Shown piece after piece: positions 11,456 through 24,400 of a DNA stretch of 64,000 nucleotides. The number at the start of each line of letters is the position of its first letter. Within the stretch, counting starts at the first letter, position 1. This DNA comes from Mallotus nudiflorus (taxonomy: Eukaryota > Streptophyta > Magnoliopsida > Malpighiales > Euphorbiaceae), in contig CANTUR010000835.1 of the NCBI GenBank assembly GCA_947683625.1, forward strand, positions 1-64,000, read 5' to 3'. The notes beneath the pieces are model-generated. The model was not told the origin of the DNA and did no database searches. It saw nothing but the letters and a program-made list of their open reading frames with translations. The position numbers and the translations under genes were made by a program.

Positions 11456-14400
11456 TGTAATATCCCGTAGTTTTTAAATATTTTAATACTGCATCGGGAT
11501 ATGCAGTGTTAATAATTTTGTATATATTTATGAGATTTTACGAGTTAATATGTATTTAAAACTTATTTTTAATTATTGTATGTTATTTTAAGTGCTTTAC
11601 GTAAAATTTTCCCGGGACTTGCATTTTCGGGGAAATTTTCACGTAAATAATTTACTATTAATTATTTTAAATAGATTTATGAACTTGCATGAACTCATAT
11701 ATATTTTTAAAGTACTAAATAATGTATATATGTGTATTTATTTAATTAGAGTTTAATTAATTACCCTAATATTTTATTATTTATTAATTAGTTTTAATAT
11801 TATTTAATTATTTTTAGGTGTATTAAATTATTAAAATATTAAATTATATGTGTGTGAATTTATATTATTTTAATATATAGTGTAAGTATATATATATACA
11901 TAAAATATTGTTAAAAACAAAAATTTTGGCAAATTATACTTCTGCCCTCGACTCTTCCTCCTTTTTCCCCGATTGCCTCCATCGCCGTTCCACCATCTGT
12001 CACACCATTTTCTTGCTGTCGGTGTGCCTCCCGGCGTGCTACCTCCTTCTCCAGCCTTCCTCGCTGCCAGCAGCGCTCTATTCCGACGTGATTTGGCCGA
12101 AATCAGCTCGGGAAGCCGAAACTTAAGCCACCGTCGTTCACGACATTTCCGGCCACCGTTTTTGACACTGCCAGTCTCTTTCTTCTCCTTGAGCTCCGGT
12201 GAGTGTGATTCCAAGCTTTATTTCACTTAAAATGGTCTTGATTTGCTTAGGTTTTGATTTTTGCAATTTGACCATTTTAGGGTTCTTCATTTTTTTGAAC
12301 TTCAATTTGATTGATTCATGAAAATTTATTTCACAAATATTTTTCCCATTAGCTTAATCTACATGTGTGAATTTTTGTAGAATTTTTAGTAATTATTTTG
12401 ATTTTTGGGTATTTTTGAATATTTTATTATTATTTTCTAATTTTCGGAAATTAATTAATTAAATTATGAAATTGTGTTTTATGATAAATATAAGTGTTGA
12501 AATGAATTATAGGAATTTATTTGGAATTTTTATGAATTTATATGTATTTATTTTGAATTTATTTAGGTTTATGTAATTTTGGAAAATTAGGTTAATTGTG
12601 TTTTTAATTGAAATTAATTACTTAATTGAGTTTAATTATTGATATTATTGATAAATATGTTGAGAAAATTAATTTTGTGCAATTATACTATTTTTGGTGA
12701 ATTTTTGAATGAATTTTAATATATTTATATATATAGGGGTATTTTGGTAATTTTACCCTATATTGAAAAAAAATGTAATTAAATTGGTTTTAATAGCTAT
12801 TTAAGGTATAAAAATGATTTCTACAAATTATTTAGTATTTTTAATTGATTAAAACTATTTTTCGTGAATTATTTTCAATTATATATATAATATACGATTT
12901 TTCTAAATAAAATGAGTTTTATTGGTTGTTACTGTGTTTTAAGGTTAATTACGTAATTTCTATTTATAAAATGTATTTCTGTGATATAAGGGCATTTTTG
13001 GTATTTTCATAATTGTTCTGTGATTGTAGACCCCGGTCGGTAAACTGTAGTTTGGAGTCCAACCGAGGGATTGTGGATGTGTTTTTGTGCCTGTTTTTCG
13101 AAGTGTGTTTCTTTGCAGGGTCGGCTCTACTCTTTGAGTAGAGAGATGTTCATTTTACAGGGGAGGTTCTGTCGGATTTTCAGTAGAATTCTCGTAAAAC
13201 GTGATGTCCGGTCGAACTCTAATTTTGATTTTGTGTCCAATATTCTAGATCGAGTTTCCAGGATTTTCTGTTAGGTTTATTCTGATGTCTGTTATTTTTG
13301 TATGTTTAGTTACGCCGAGACCAAGGGCTAGTGGACCAGGCCCGTCGGACCCATCTCGAGGAGCGCACTAAGTGTGAGTTACTATTCTATATATATATGT
13401 TTTAGGGTGCATGATTTAGAAATGTATGTTTTAGTTTGATTAAATATGCATAAATGGTTTAATTATTACTTAAGTTTATCTTTAGTTGATTTTTGGTTTA
13501 TTTTCTGTATATTTTAAACTATATGCATGTTTTATTAATAAATTATTCTTAAAATGTTTTTATATATATTCTTGGTATATTCTTAGTTTATTTTGTAATT
13601 ATATTGGATTTATTTGATGTATATATACTCGAAATATACCTGGTTTATTTTTGGTATATTTCTAGTATATATATGATTTATGTTGCTATTTATTTCAAAT
13701 TCATGCATCATTTATTTGTGAATGTATGTTTTATATTTATTAATGAAGGATATCGATAGAACGCTGAGTACGTACCGGTACGCTTATAGCATTTAGGCTA
13801 TATTACTAACCAGTTTGAGGATATTGATTAGAATTGATTTATATGATCTGTGATGTGATTTGGGTGTGATTGCTGGAGCTCGGTTGACCAAGTGTCTCGG
13901 GGTCAATCACACTGACAGTCAGACTGCTGGAGCTCGGTTGACTTAGTGTCTCGGGGCCAGTCTACTGTCCAGATGGAACAAGTGAATATATATTGGAATA
14001 AGTGAGTCTGTATGGCTAGAGTGTTGTCTAACACTGTTTGAGGTTGCGATATTCTAGGATTCTATTTTATCCTTCATGAACAGTGATTTTCAATAAAAAT
14101 ATATAAAATGAATTTATTGCATCTGTGTGTATTTGCTTGTATATATGCATATTATATATACTTTGATTATGTGCATTGACATTTGGTATGCATGTATATA
14201 TATTATAGTAATTCACTCAGTGAGGTCTGACTCCCCTCTGTTGACCATTTTTTAGGAGAGTCTTCTTCCTCAAACCTCAGTAGCAGGCCTGTACACCGGA
14301 TTTCTTCCGCCCCGACTTCTTTGTGTAAACTACTTATCTAAGTATTGAGTTTTATTTTATAATCTAGAAACTGCAGTAGTTATAAATAAATTATGGGTTT

Positions 14401-14637
14401 TATGTATTATATTTGTGTGAGTTTATATATATATGAGATATGGATTTGATTTAAATCCCGTGGTGGATTATTATTTTTACATTTATGATTTTATTCCGCT
14501 GCATAGTATTTAATTTAATTGTGTTGTTATTATTATTATTGCATGTTTTATTTTATTTTAGGCTTGCTGCGGGTTCCGGATTTGAAAGAATTCCCGTTCC
14601 CTAGCGCCGGTCATGGCCCCTATTTTGGGTCGTGACA
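11456..14637 (+). mobile_element. Solo LTR, Tekay/Del-like Ty3/gypsy family
   Basis: A 3182-bp sequence with ends TGTAATATCCCG and GGGTCGTGACA, inserted in the integrase of the older copia element. The flanks are AATGC (left) and AATGG (right), a 5-bp target duplication with one change. No gag or pol is present, so it is a solo LTR. Two relatives in the window (29035-35485 minus, 29877-32950 plus) share the ends and the inner words GAGCTCGGTTGAC, GGTCTGACTCCCCT and AGTGTCTCGGGG. TGTAA..CGTGACA ends and LTRs of over 3 kb fit plant Del/Tekay chromoviruses; this lineage call is from memory of the family. Confidence 0.85.
11940..12230 (+). other. GC-rich island in the Tekay-like LTR
   Basis: A CG/CT-rich stretch in otherwise AT-rich LTR, ending at a conserved CTCCG|GTGAGT splice-donor-like site (GT at 12199). 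Open frames on both strands (72-114 codons) are compositional; the equivalent island in the sister LTRs (30310-30560 and 34740-34990) does not keep the same protein. It is probably the transcribed leader of the LTR. Confidence 0.5.
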
Positions 14638-14649
14638 AATGGCTTCTGC

Positions 14650-15560
14650 CCAAAAGTATAGAGGCAAATTATACTAATGAAGTATTATTCTAGCCATTTC
14701 CATAAGAGTTCTATTTTTCTTTTCAACTACCCCATTTTGTTGAGGAGTTATAGGAGATGAAAATGTATGTGAAATACCATTTTCATTACAAAAGATTTTG
14801 AAGAATTCATTTCAAATTCGGTTTAATGATCACTTCTAATGGATGAAATACAAAATCCTTTTTTCTTTTTGAACTCTTTTAGTAAAACTTTCAAAATCTT
14901 TAAAAGCATCATTCTTATGAGTACGAAAACACACTCAAGTAAATCTAGAGTAGTCATTAACCAATACATATGCATAGTGTATTCCACCAAGACTAGCAAC
15001 TTTAGTTGTTCCAAACAAATTGATATGTATAAGTTCAAGTGGTCTAGAAATCGACACTAAATTTTTTAGCTTAAATGAGGACATGGATTGTTTTCTATTT
15101 TGATAAGCATCATAAAGTTTATTCTTAGTGAATTTAAGCTTAGGTAAACCAATCACAAGTTCATGTTCACAAATATCATTCAAAAGCTCAAAATTTGCAT
15201 GTTTTAACCTTTTATGTCATGTCCATGTATCATGGGAAATAGACATTAAGCATTTTATGTCTTTGTTATCAATTTTATTCGAATAAACAACATAAACAAT
15301 GTCTATTCTTTCACTACTAAAAATTACTTTATCTTTATCAAGACTATTAACAAAGAAATTTATAGGATAAAAAGTTACTTTATTTTCCACGTCACATAAT
15401 TGACTTATACTAAGTAAATTATGCTTAAAACCATCAACAAGCAATACATGTTGTATAGATAAGGATTAAGGATTAAGGATTACCTCTATCTTTAGCATCA
15501 AGATTGTTGAATTGCTTCTTATCTCCCATTACGTGCCTTGAATATCCACTATCGAGAAAC
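14650..15560 (-). pseudogene. copia pre-integrase and integrase N-terminal region (broken)
   Basis: Minus-strand fragments: 15217-15444 has DGFKHNLLSISQLCD, the pre-integrase motif; 14935-15183 has LVIGLPKLKFTKNKLYDAYQ and SRPLELIHINLFGTTKVASLGG, the integrase zinc-binding end and the start of its core. In the zinc region the expected Cys residues read as Tyr (LYDAYQ), so the domain is dead even where the frame is open. The core continues past the solo LTR at 11097-11447. Confidence 0.83.
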
Positions 15561-16257
15561 CACTTTCTTTTTATTCTTGTGGATTTCAAGCACACCTACA
15601 CAAAATAATTTAAGTGTTCTTTTGAATCCAAACCTTTCTTGGTCTAGGTTAGTTAGTTTTAAGATAATCCAAAGGAAGAAAATTTATGTGTAGTCTTCTA
15701 TAGAAGCATACATTGTTGGTATGTCAGTTGATCATACAATATGAATATATGATATTTTTAAATTTATTTTTCTTAGGATGGTATTCTTTCCTAGTGTGAG
15801 AAGCATGTCTTTCATGTTGTGTTAATGTGTGCTTCCTATAACTCTTTTGAGTCATAGTGTGAGACATACATTAACAATAACAATATATATTTTAATAGGT
15901 TTGTGCAATATATTTATGTGCATTGTATTCTGTAGCTTGCCTAATATGATTGTGTCAAGTGTACATATAAGCATGTTTGGGTTAAGGGGCTCTAGTTTGA
16001 GCCTTGCCTCTTTATATCAATGAAGGATGAGTCTTATGAGACTTTCTCTTATTGTTTAACATATGAGATCTTTTAGCTTTGAAAGCTTGAGTCTTAATCA
16101 GTTTAGAGGTAGAATGGATGGAATTGTATGATGCTTTAACAAATTTAATATGTGATGATGATGAAGATGACACCATTCCATTAGCATATCCAATTCCATG
16201 AGTATTTCCATAAAATTTTTGAGAGTCAAGTAAATTATATAAACTCTCTTTTCCTTT

Positions 16258-16629
16258 TTAGAATTTTGATATGGAATTTTTTAGCTCAACTATCTCATTA
16301 GAAAATTTATGATTTTTATCACTTATTTTCTTAAGTTGCTCTTCCAAGGAACTAAAAGATTTTAAATCACTAGCAAGTTTATCATTTAATTTAGCAAGAC
16401 TAGAAAATTCAATTTTCAACTTCTCAAATTCTTTGGTTAAGCTATTTAACTCATACTTATAATGATTCTTTCTTAAAAATAAGCTTTTGCACTTAAGTAA
16501 GAGTTTGCTCACAATAAAGCTCTCAATATCATCATCATCATCATCATCATCATATTCATTATAAAAAGAGTTAGAAGTAGATGGTATATATTTTTCATCT
16601 GCAAGAGCCATGAAGTAAAGATTGGCCAC
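16258..16629 (-). pseudogene. gag C-terminal part of Sirevirus-like element
   Basis: A 123-residue minus-strand frame begins MANLYFMALADEKY. It carries an Asp run (D8) from a CAT/ATC trinucleotide repeat at about 16529-16553, then a Lys/Glu/Leu-rich segment with heptad-like spacing that suggests a coiled coil. Sirevirus gag proteins have such a segment after the zinc knuckle. Upstream, near 16737-16770, a degenerate knuckle reads YYKCKKPG, with the first Cys changed to Tyr. The remaining gag towards 17640 is broken by stops. Confidence 0.7.
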
Positions 16630-17649
16630 TTCTTATTATTCCTCTGCCTTTTCAAATTTAGAGGAATAATCTCAAGTAGCTTTGAAGGCCTTTTTTCTTA
16701 TCATTTACTCATTTGTTCTTGAATTTGAGTTTGGGTCCCGGTTTCTTGCATTTATAATAAGTAACCTCTTTGGTTTTCTTTTTGCCTTCTCCTTCGTACT
16801 TCTTATTGAAGTCTGTTGTTCTTGAGAATTTTTTTTAAGACCTTTTTGAAATTTCTAGTGAGCATGGCAATATCACTATCTTTATCACTAGAATCTTTAA
16901 TATTTTCCTCTTTACTATCTTCTTAAAGAGCTTTTAGTGCTATGCTCTTTTTTTTTTCTTCCTTTTCTTCTTGCTCTTCACCTCTTTGCTTAATTATAAG
17001 CTCATATGTTAGGAGCTTTCTAATAAGCATATTGGTTGAAAAGGTACAGAGGTCTTGAGCTTCCTCAATTGAAGTGACTCGAGATTCCTAATCCTTCTTA
17101 GGTAGGATTCTTAGAATTTTGTTGTTTACCTTTTCCTTGAAGAAACATTTTTCAAGTTTATTAAGGGTTATGAGGAGAGCATTGAGATGGTTTGTCATCT
17201 CCGTGATTGATTCTTGAGGCTTCATTTTGAAGAGTTCATATTTATATATTTAAAGTTGAACCTTTTTGCTTCTTACTTATACATTGCCTTTATAATTGTT
17301 CTTTAAGGTCTCCTACATTTCCTTGGCCGAAATGAAATGTTGAAGCTTGCCTCTTTTTTCTCTTGTTATAAAAGATAATAGAGTGATCATAGCTTTCTTG
17401 TTTTTATAGTTTCCTTCCTTTTGATCATTGCTCCAATCACTTCTTAAAAGTGTAGTTTGTACACTATTAACGGTAGTTTTTGGTGGTTACCAACCGTTAA
17501 AAACAACTTCTCAAAGTCTAATGGAATCACAATCTAGATATAGCTCCATTTTGAACTTTTAATGAGGATAGTCACTACCATCAAAGAATGGTTTAAGTGA
17601 AGAAAAATTTTAAAGTTCACTCCCCATGATCTTATGTTATAATACCAAT
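16630..17649 (-). pseudogene. gag N-terminal region of Sirevirus-like element, heavily broken
   Basis: The interval between the open gag fragment and the 5' LTR should hold the gag N-terminus. On the minus strand a start-like ATGGGGAGTGAACTT lies near 17620, but the next codon is a stop. No long frame survives. The degenerate zinc knuckle lies at its left end. Confidence 0.6.
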
Positions 17650-18949
17650 TAAAAGAGGCTTAGAGGGGGGGGGTGAATAAGGCTAATAAGGGTTTTAGTA
17701 AAATAATGATTTTTAAGGAATTAAACAAGAATTGAATGAATATTGAGAAGGAAGAATGAAGAATATAACGATTTAAAGAGTTTAATTTTAGTAATAATCC
17801 TATGTCTTCACTTAACTTATCCATAAGTTAGGATTTTCAATCATCCATAAGCTTATTCATAAGACTGAGATTACATAAGAGTTTTACAGCTCACTCTTAT
17901 AACCTTACAACTTGAGTTTTCAAGACTCACTCAAAAATCAAATCCTAAGTGTTTCAATGGACAACACTTAAACCAATTCCTTTTAGAATAGAATCTCACT
18001 TCCCATTTTCTTAATCCTAGAAAATAAAAGAACAAAAATTTCTATACTAACACTTATCAACTCTCACAAGAGTTACATAAATACAAAAATTGTTTAATAG
18101 AATATTTAAGAGCTTAATTGAATGTTTAAGAGAGAATGAATGATAGACAAGTTTCTTAAACCTTCAATTGAACTCTATAGAGTGTTTATATAGGTAAACA
18201 CTCAAAAATATGGTTATTGGATGTATTAAACATGTATATAATTAATTTTTAAATCATCTTAAACTTATTTCTATTAGAACGCCACTCACGATCGTGAGGA
18301 GCGAAATACTAATCGTTACATTAAAAAATGACCGTTTAGAGCTATTAGGACTGCCCTTATAAGCTAATCTTTTCTCCTCATGATAATGAGAGTAGCTTAT
18401 GAGGCACACTAATCATTTTGCCAAAAATGATCTCCTGATGCACTAACAGGGGACAACTTGTGACTGGCTCATGAGATGATTGTGAGAGGGATTGAAGACG
18501 ATTGAATCAGCCTAAACTTTCTTCATAAAATTATAGATAATTGTCTTATCTTTCCATATCACTTTGAATCACCTTAATGGAACCTCTGTAGCTCAAGATA
18601 TTGCTAAAATACTGAGAGTTGGGCAACCTAAAATAAAAGCTACATATGTTTACTTCAACTCAAGATTTACATACCCAAATGACCTCGGATTTTGACAAGT
18701 AAGCTCAATTCGAAAAGCTTAAGATGTCTACTTTCAAAAGTGAAGAAGATCATTTTCTTATTATAGAGTTGTAAAGATATCAAAAAATCTCTTTAAATCT
18801 CAAAGGTCGAATTAGCCTAAAAGATCGTTGTATATCCAAAAATGTATAATTTTGGTATATAATTTTCTACACACTTAGTTGAAATTATTAGTATCAAAAC
18901 TATTTGTTAAAGTCCAAAATTAGGAGTTTGATCATGCAAATGCTCAACA
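17650..18949 (-). repeat. 5' LTR of Sirevirus-like element
   Basis: Direct repeat of 6393-7701. It begins AAAAGAGGC.. at the gag-side edge and ends CTCAACA. The terminal TG expected at its left edge is mutated. A G9 run lies near 17665, where the partner LTR has G5. Confidence 0.86.
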
Positions 18950-19406
18950 ACTCCCTTTAACCATGTTTGGCAAATTTTAGACAATTAAGATTAATTGTTA
19001 ATCCTTTAACAGTTAACCCAATTTATGTATATTTTTGTTAACCTAGTTGGAGGTAGGGTAAAGGCCAGTAAAAAAATTTTTTCTATCATTTTATGTTTAT
19101 TTATAAATTGCTTATGTTCTCAATTTTTTAACATGAGTAAAACATAAATTAAATTTAAAAAAATATATAAATCAATTTATTTTCTATGGTTGTTTTATTA
19201 TTTCTATTTTAATTTTGTTATTGTCTCTAGTATATTTTTTATTTTCAATTTTTTTATGTCAATTCTTATTGAGAATGTTAATGAATTAATCATATTAATA
19301 CTGATTAAATATTATTTTCATCATTTTTGAATTTAATATATGACTTGTCAAATAACTAATATATGCCTTCATGACTAGCTATAAAAGTAGAAACTAATTG
19401 TTATAT

Positions 19407-21405
19407 TGTAGGTGGCAGGGTTTAGCGTGCGCTCAAGTATTTGGCGACCACAACATTGTGTGGGCTCGAGGCCCATTAGAAAATACAATATAGGTTTTGG
19501 GCCTATTCAGAGACGGAGTTGCCACTTGGATAAAAGTCGGGATACACTGTACAATAACTAGATCCTATGGAGGTTTCCAGAAACCGTCATTAGAGATCGG
19601 GTTTGAAAACTGGGTATGAGCATTTGAATGCTCACCCAACCTTGCAGTTGGCCTCCGTTTATGTTTTGCATTTTATTACCATTTAATTATTTAATTATTT
19701 CCTCATTTACATTCAAAGTTGCACTTGCCTTCATTTACTTTCTAAATTTTATAGTTAAGTCCAAGTTTGTACATTAGTCCAGTTTCATGCTTTGGAGTCC
19801 CAACATTCAACAGAAATAAAATAAATAATAATTTACAACCATACATTCAAAATTAAATAGGGAAAGAGATTAAGGATTACAACGCTTTTAAGCTAAATAA
19901 AAGAATAATATACAGAAAATAAACCAAACATATACCAAAAATAAACTAACAAAATAATACAAATGCGACAATATAAAGGGATAACTAACGAAGGTATCTA
20001 CTCAATGATAGAGATCATTAAGTAGTTCCTGCAAACAACACACAGTTAGTTCTTCCTTTTAAAAAAATGAAATTACATATAACAATACTTACAAAGAGTC
20101 TCTATAAAAAGGGATTCTCACATCATAAATTAAAGAAACCATTAAACAATCAAGATTAAACATTATCATGCAATGATACAGACATGTTTAAGGTCAAAAG
20201 GGGACATACTAAAGCGAACGTCATGACAAACATTAATAAATAAAACTAAAAGCGGGCTAAACCTGTCAATGTGGCGATCGCCTCATTGATGAGGCGACGC
20301 CTCATCAACAGGGACCCCTAATATCTCTAAGGCAAAAAAGCCTATAACATACGAAAATAAAAGGAAAACTTCCTAGAGGCCTATCAATGGGGTGATCGCC
20401 TCATTGACAAGAGGCGACGCCTCTACAAGCCGGTTCTGACTCTTAAAACGTTCAGACTTCTACTCTAAGTAACAATACATGCATATACACACTTTGTAAT
20501 CATCAAACTATGACTACATGCAAAAGTATTCAAAGATCACATCAATAAAGTTAGGTTTCGAAGCAAGATAAACTACAAATATACTCAAAATATACTAATG
20601 ACTTAACTATATACAAGCAAGAACACACATAATAAAGAACATGTTAAGTTTGAGTGCAATTTTTCTACCAAAATGAGAGACCCTCAGAGATGTTTTTTAT
20701 TGTGATCCTTGCTATGATGAGATTTCTACTTTTTGACACAAGCTTCTTCATTCTTCTCTTAAAAAAGTGGACTTTTCTTTGTCTCAATCTCGCCTTCTTC
20801 CTTGAGGACGTTTTTCTTTTCTTTGCTTTCCTCTCTTTTTTTTTCCAGATTTCCTCTTTCTATCTTCTTCCTTTTCTTCTCAATAATGGCCTCCTCCTTT
20901 TTTTCTCTATTTTTTTGCCTTTTTATTCCCTAGCTTCCCCATCCCCCTAAGCCTTCTAGCTCATCATAAGCCTCCCTAGCCTTTTTCTCTTCTCTAAAAA
21001 TCTTTGTCTCATGCAAGAATCAGGTCTGGAGGCTGGGGCCCACCCCACCCCACTTGGTCACCATGGTTGTAGTTGCAAGTGGATTGCCAAAAAGGCAGTG
21101 CCTCTTCGATGAGGTGATCGCCTCATTGGCAGCTGCCAAAGAGGCAATCACCTCATTGCACTGAGGCGATGCCCCTTTGGCCGAGGCCTGCGCTGGGCCA
21201 GGGGGGTTTGGGTCAATTTTGGATAATTGGGCTGGATTTTGGGCTTTTTAGGCTTTGGGCTTTCAAGTCCACTTTCACTAAAGATTCAGGCTTCATTCTC
21301 ATGTTCAAATTTCACATTCTCTTCATTGGGCTTGACAATAGGCCGGTCAAACTGAACATCCCTAATTCGTCTCCTAACACGAGCCGATCGAATATGGTGT
21401 CTACA
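19407..21405. mobile_element. Solo LTR (about 2.0 kb) with 5-bp target duplication
   Basis: The ends TGTAG and CTACA form a short inverted repeat, and the element is flanked by TATAT on both sides (19402-19406 and 21406-21410). Block copy A at the same place (around 615-630) is uninterrupted, which proves an insertion. There is no coding domain, so it is a solo LTR rather than a full element. GACGGAGTTGCCACTTGG near the left end is reminiscent of Tat/Ogre-type Ty3/gypsy LTRs, but I cannot settle the lineage. It contains several CG-rich palindromic words. Confidence 0.88.
20265..21180. repeat. Dispersed GAGGCGATCGCCTCA-type palindromes inside the solo LTR
   Basis: Variants of a hairpin-forming word occur at about 20270-20312 (GCGATCGCCTCATTGATGAG then GCGACGCCTCATC), 20392-20433 (GTGATCGCCTCATTGACAAG then AGGCGACGCCTCT) and 21105-21180 (AGGTGATCGCCTCATTGGCA and two further variants). 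They are the main CG-rich sites in this LTR. Confidence 0.7.
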
Positions 21406-24400
21406 TATATGTTATTTTTTTAATTTTTAATTTTATTTTTTATTAATTATACTGTATAGATTTGTACATTTTTTTTATGTGTAAAAATGTATAAAATATA
21501 TTGTGGAACTTTATCTTCATGAGATTTTTATAATAATTTTTATAATTATTTGATATTTTAAAAATTAACTTTATTGTTTATGAAAAAATTAATAATCTAT
21601 TTATTTATGTTATTTTAGTTAGTTCATATATATTAACAATTAAAAAAAATTACACAACTTATGTATTACCCTTTATTTACTAAACAAGATAAACAATAAA
21701 AGTATTACATATGTAATTATTATTCCCTTAATAGTTACTCCTATAACTGTTACACCCTATTTAATTAACCTTGATTCAGACACATATTTAATGTTAGCAT
21801 TTGTGAGAGAGAGAGGGAAGAGGTTAAATGATTCAAACTCTCCCCTCCTATAAGGATGTCAAACCCTTCTACTACTAAATTAAAGAACACGGATGGAGAA
21901 AAGATATACTTGATTACTTATGAGAATAGGACATCATATTAATAAATTCTAGAACACTATATAAGCATATTTCACTCAAACACCTATAATAATAATTCAA
22001 AACTTAAGTTTAATGACGGCCCAAATTTTCTCAATTTAGATAATTTAATCTAGGCCGTGTCAGCATCCCACATATATTGTGTATATATTTTTGGATATTA
22101 GGCTATATTTATTTGTAGTTGTAGAAAATATTTTTCAAAAAAATATTTTTTCTTATTTTTTATTATTTGGATTACCAACCAAAATAAATTAAAAGAAAAT
22201 AAATGATTAGTCAACGAAAAATAACTTAAAAATAAGAGAAAATAATTTTCTATTCTAAGGATGGAAAATCATTTTATAAGAAATCATTTTTTAATATTTA
22301 TATTTTTTCATTTATTATCTTTTTTTTATTTTTTATTTTTTTCTTATTTATTATCTTTTAATATTACAATCAAATATTAAAAATAATGATAATAATTATT
22401 AAGAATAATGATGTTATTATAAATGCCGTTACTTGCAATATATATTAACGTCCGTCAGTACAATGTTTTACAACTCACGACCCTTTATCGTGTATGACAA
22501 ATGACAATGACCTAAGCGGCTTAATTTGAAGGTCGAAAAGTTTAGGTGACTTGACTTGCTGCAAAGAATGATGAATGAGAGAATACAGTCTGGATAATCA
22601 CGTGATGATGATAGATAGATAGGTACAGTAATGAAGTGGAATCTCTTCGTAGATTCTACCTCTTTAAGAATCCTTGAAATTTTCTCCATCTTACATTAAT
22701 ATGCCCTTTTCTAATTAATCTTTGAAAAGTTCTTCATTTCACACTTTCCGTGGCTATTACTCAGCTTTCCGTTCCATTTACTTATTATTTTTTTAAATTA
22801 ATGTATCGGTGGTATAATTTAAATATTAACAAATTATGATAATAAATTTTTTATAAATAAATAAAAATTAATTTTTTGAATTAACTGTAATAGAATTTAA
22901 ATTATACATTTTATAATATCCGTAAAAAGAAATGACAGCTAAACTTTGATTAATTTTTAAAATAATAAAATTAATTTAATTTTAATTACTTGTGTAAATT
23001 ACTAAACTAGATTTCAATTGTCAATCTTAAAATAAATTTGAAGTTAATTATCATAAATTCAAACCATATAGGTTGGATCTAAATCCAACTTTATACTCAA
23101 TAATAAATTTGATAATTTTATCAAGTAATTGTGTAAATGTTAGCTTCTCTTCTTGATTAAACATATTTTAAATTTAAATTATTATATATACAATTATATT
23201 AAATTAATTATCAAAAAAATATTGTAATTCTTATTATTTTGTTTTATTTGAATTGAATTAATTAAAATCAGTATACTTTAAATATGATAATTTAGATAAA
23301 AAATTTAATTAATGGATTTTTTAGTAAAAATAAAATTAGAGTTTTTTTAGTAAGAATAAAATTATGTGACCGAGCTGAATTTTATCAAAAGTAATTCCTC
23401 TCTTTGATACTAAACATATTTACGAATATGCTGAATGCATAAATGAAAGAAATAAAGTGTATGAATGTGATTCCCACTTGTCTTTCTCTAAAGTTACCTT
23501 CCTCATGACACTGATATATATGCTTCGAGTTAAGGGGAACTCCGCACATATGTAGTCTATGATTTTATCTATTTTTAAATAATTAATGAAAATAGTTAAT
23601 TTTTCACGCCACATAGAGAGAAAAAATAAAAATTCTAACCCTTCTTTATTTAAGAAAAATCTATATTTTTTACCACTTAAACTTAAACTACATATAAGAC
23701 TTATGATTATATATTTTATTGTTAACAAGTTATGTACTTTTTATAATATTTTAATACTTTATGATTTAAATTTTTTACCTTTATCAAGTAAAATTTTTTC
23801 TTTTTATCATCATCGAAAAATAGAGAAATCATTAGATGTTAAGATTTATCATAACAATTTATAAAATACTAAAATTATTAAGAAAAATCACGCACGTCTA
23901 ATAAAAAAATGCTAACATTATAAAATATAAAATATTTATATGTATTTTTTCAAACTAATTATAATAAATCAAATTTTGAATTAGCAAAATTCATAAAGAA
24001 GCCCATTTCTCATATAGATGAACAGCTTTTTCTTTTTGGGTAATTGTTAGCACTTTGGAATAGAGAATATACATTTTGAAATGTAGAATTAAATTTTGTT
24101 GCTATTAATTATAAAATTCATTTTAATCTAATTTAAGAGGAAGTGATTATTAATATATTTTGAAATGTAAAGTTCGAATTTTTTACTGTTATCAATTTAT
24201 AAAATTTATTTTCACCTAATTTAAAAAGGTAAGACCGTACAATATTAAATTTATAATTTTTTTTACACCTAATTTCAAAAGAAAAAACTATTTCTATTGT
24301 GCAATTTATGAGTATATAGATCATATGATTTTTTTTTTTAAATATATATAGTAGGTCTGAAAATTCAAATTTCAATTCTTCCAACAAAGGAAGCTATAAA

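Larger units (their letters stand above)
6393..18949 (-). mobile_element. Ty1/copia retrotransposon, Sirevirus-like, decayed
   Basis: Direct repeats at 6393-7701 and 17650-18949 (about 1.3 kb each, roughly 85% alike by eye) bound gag and pol remnants in minus-strand order: gag near the right LTR, then protease/pre-integrase, integrase, reverse transcriptase and RNase H towards the left LTR. The left LTR on the minus strand begins TGTTG directly after a purine tract (AAAAAGGGGGAGA). The region next to the right LTR reads TTGGTATTATAAC on the minus strand, a degenerate initiator-Met tRNA primer site. The 1.6 kb gap between pol and 3' LTR holds several more CTCC(C)-rich (minus: purine) tracts, a Sirevirus hallmark. 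All frames are broken by stops and frameshifts, and a solo LTR splits the integrase. The flanks ACTTT and ACTCC give no clean target duplication. Confidence 0.88.

Noticed and set aside
11870..12230. Overlapping open frames of 72-114 codons on both strands in a GC-rich patch
   Set aside because: They lie within a solo LTR, and the sister LTRs keep the position and splice-like end but not the peptide, so composition explains them.
16529..16553. (CAT)n run as a stand-alone microsatellite
   Set aside because: It encodes the Asp run of the gag fragment and is reported there.
20654..20950. 98-codon Phe/Leu/Ser-rich frame that looks like a membrane protein
   Set aside because: It is a pyrimidine-rich part of a solo LTR; the hydrophobicity follows from CTT/TTT content.
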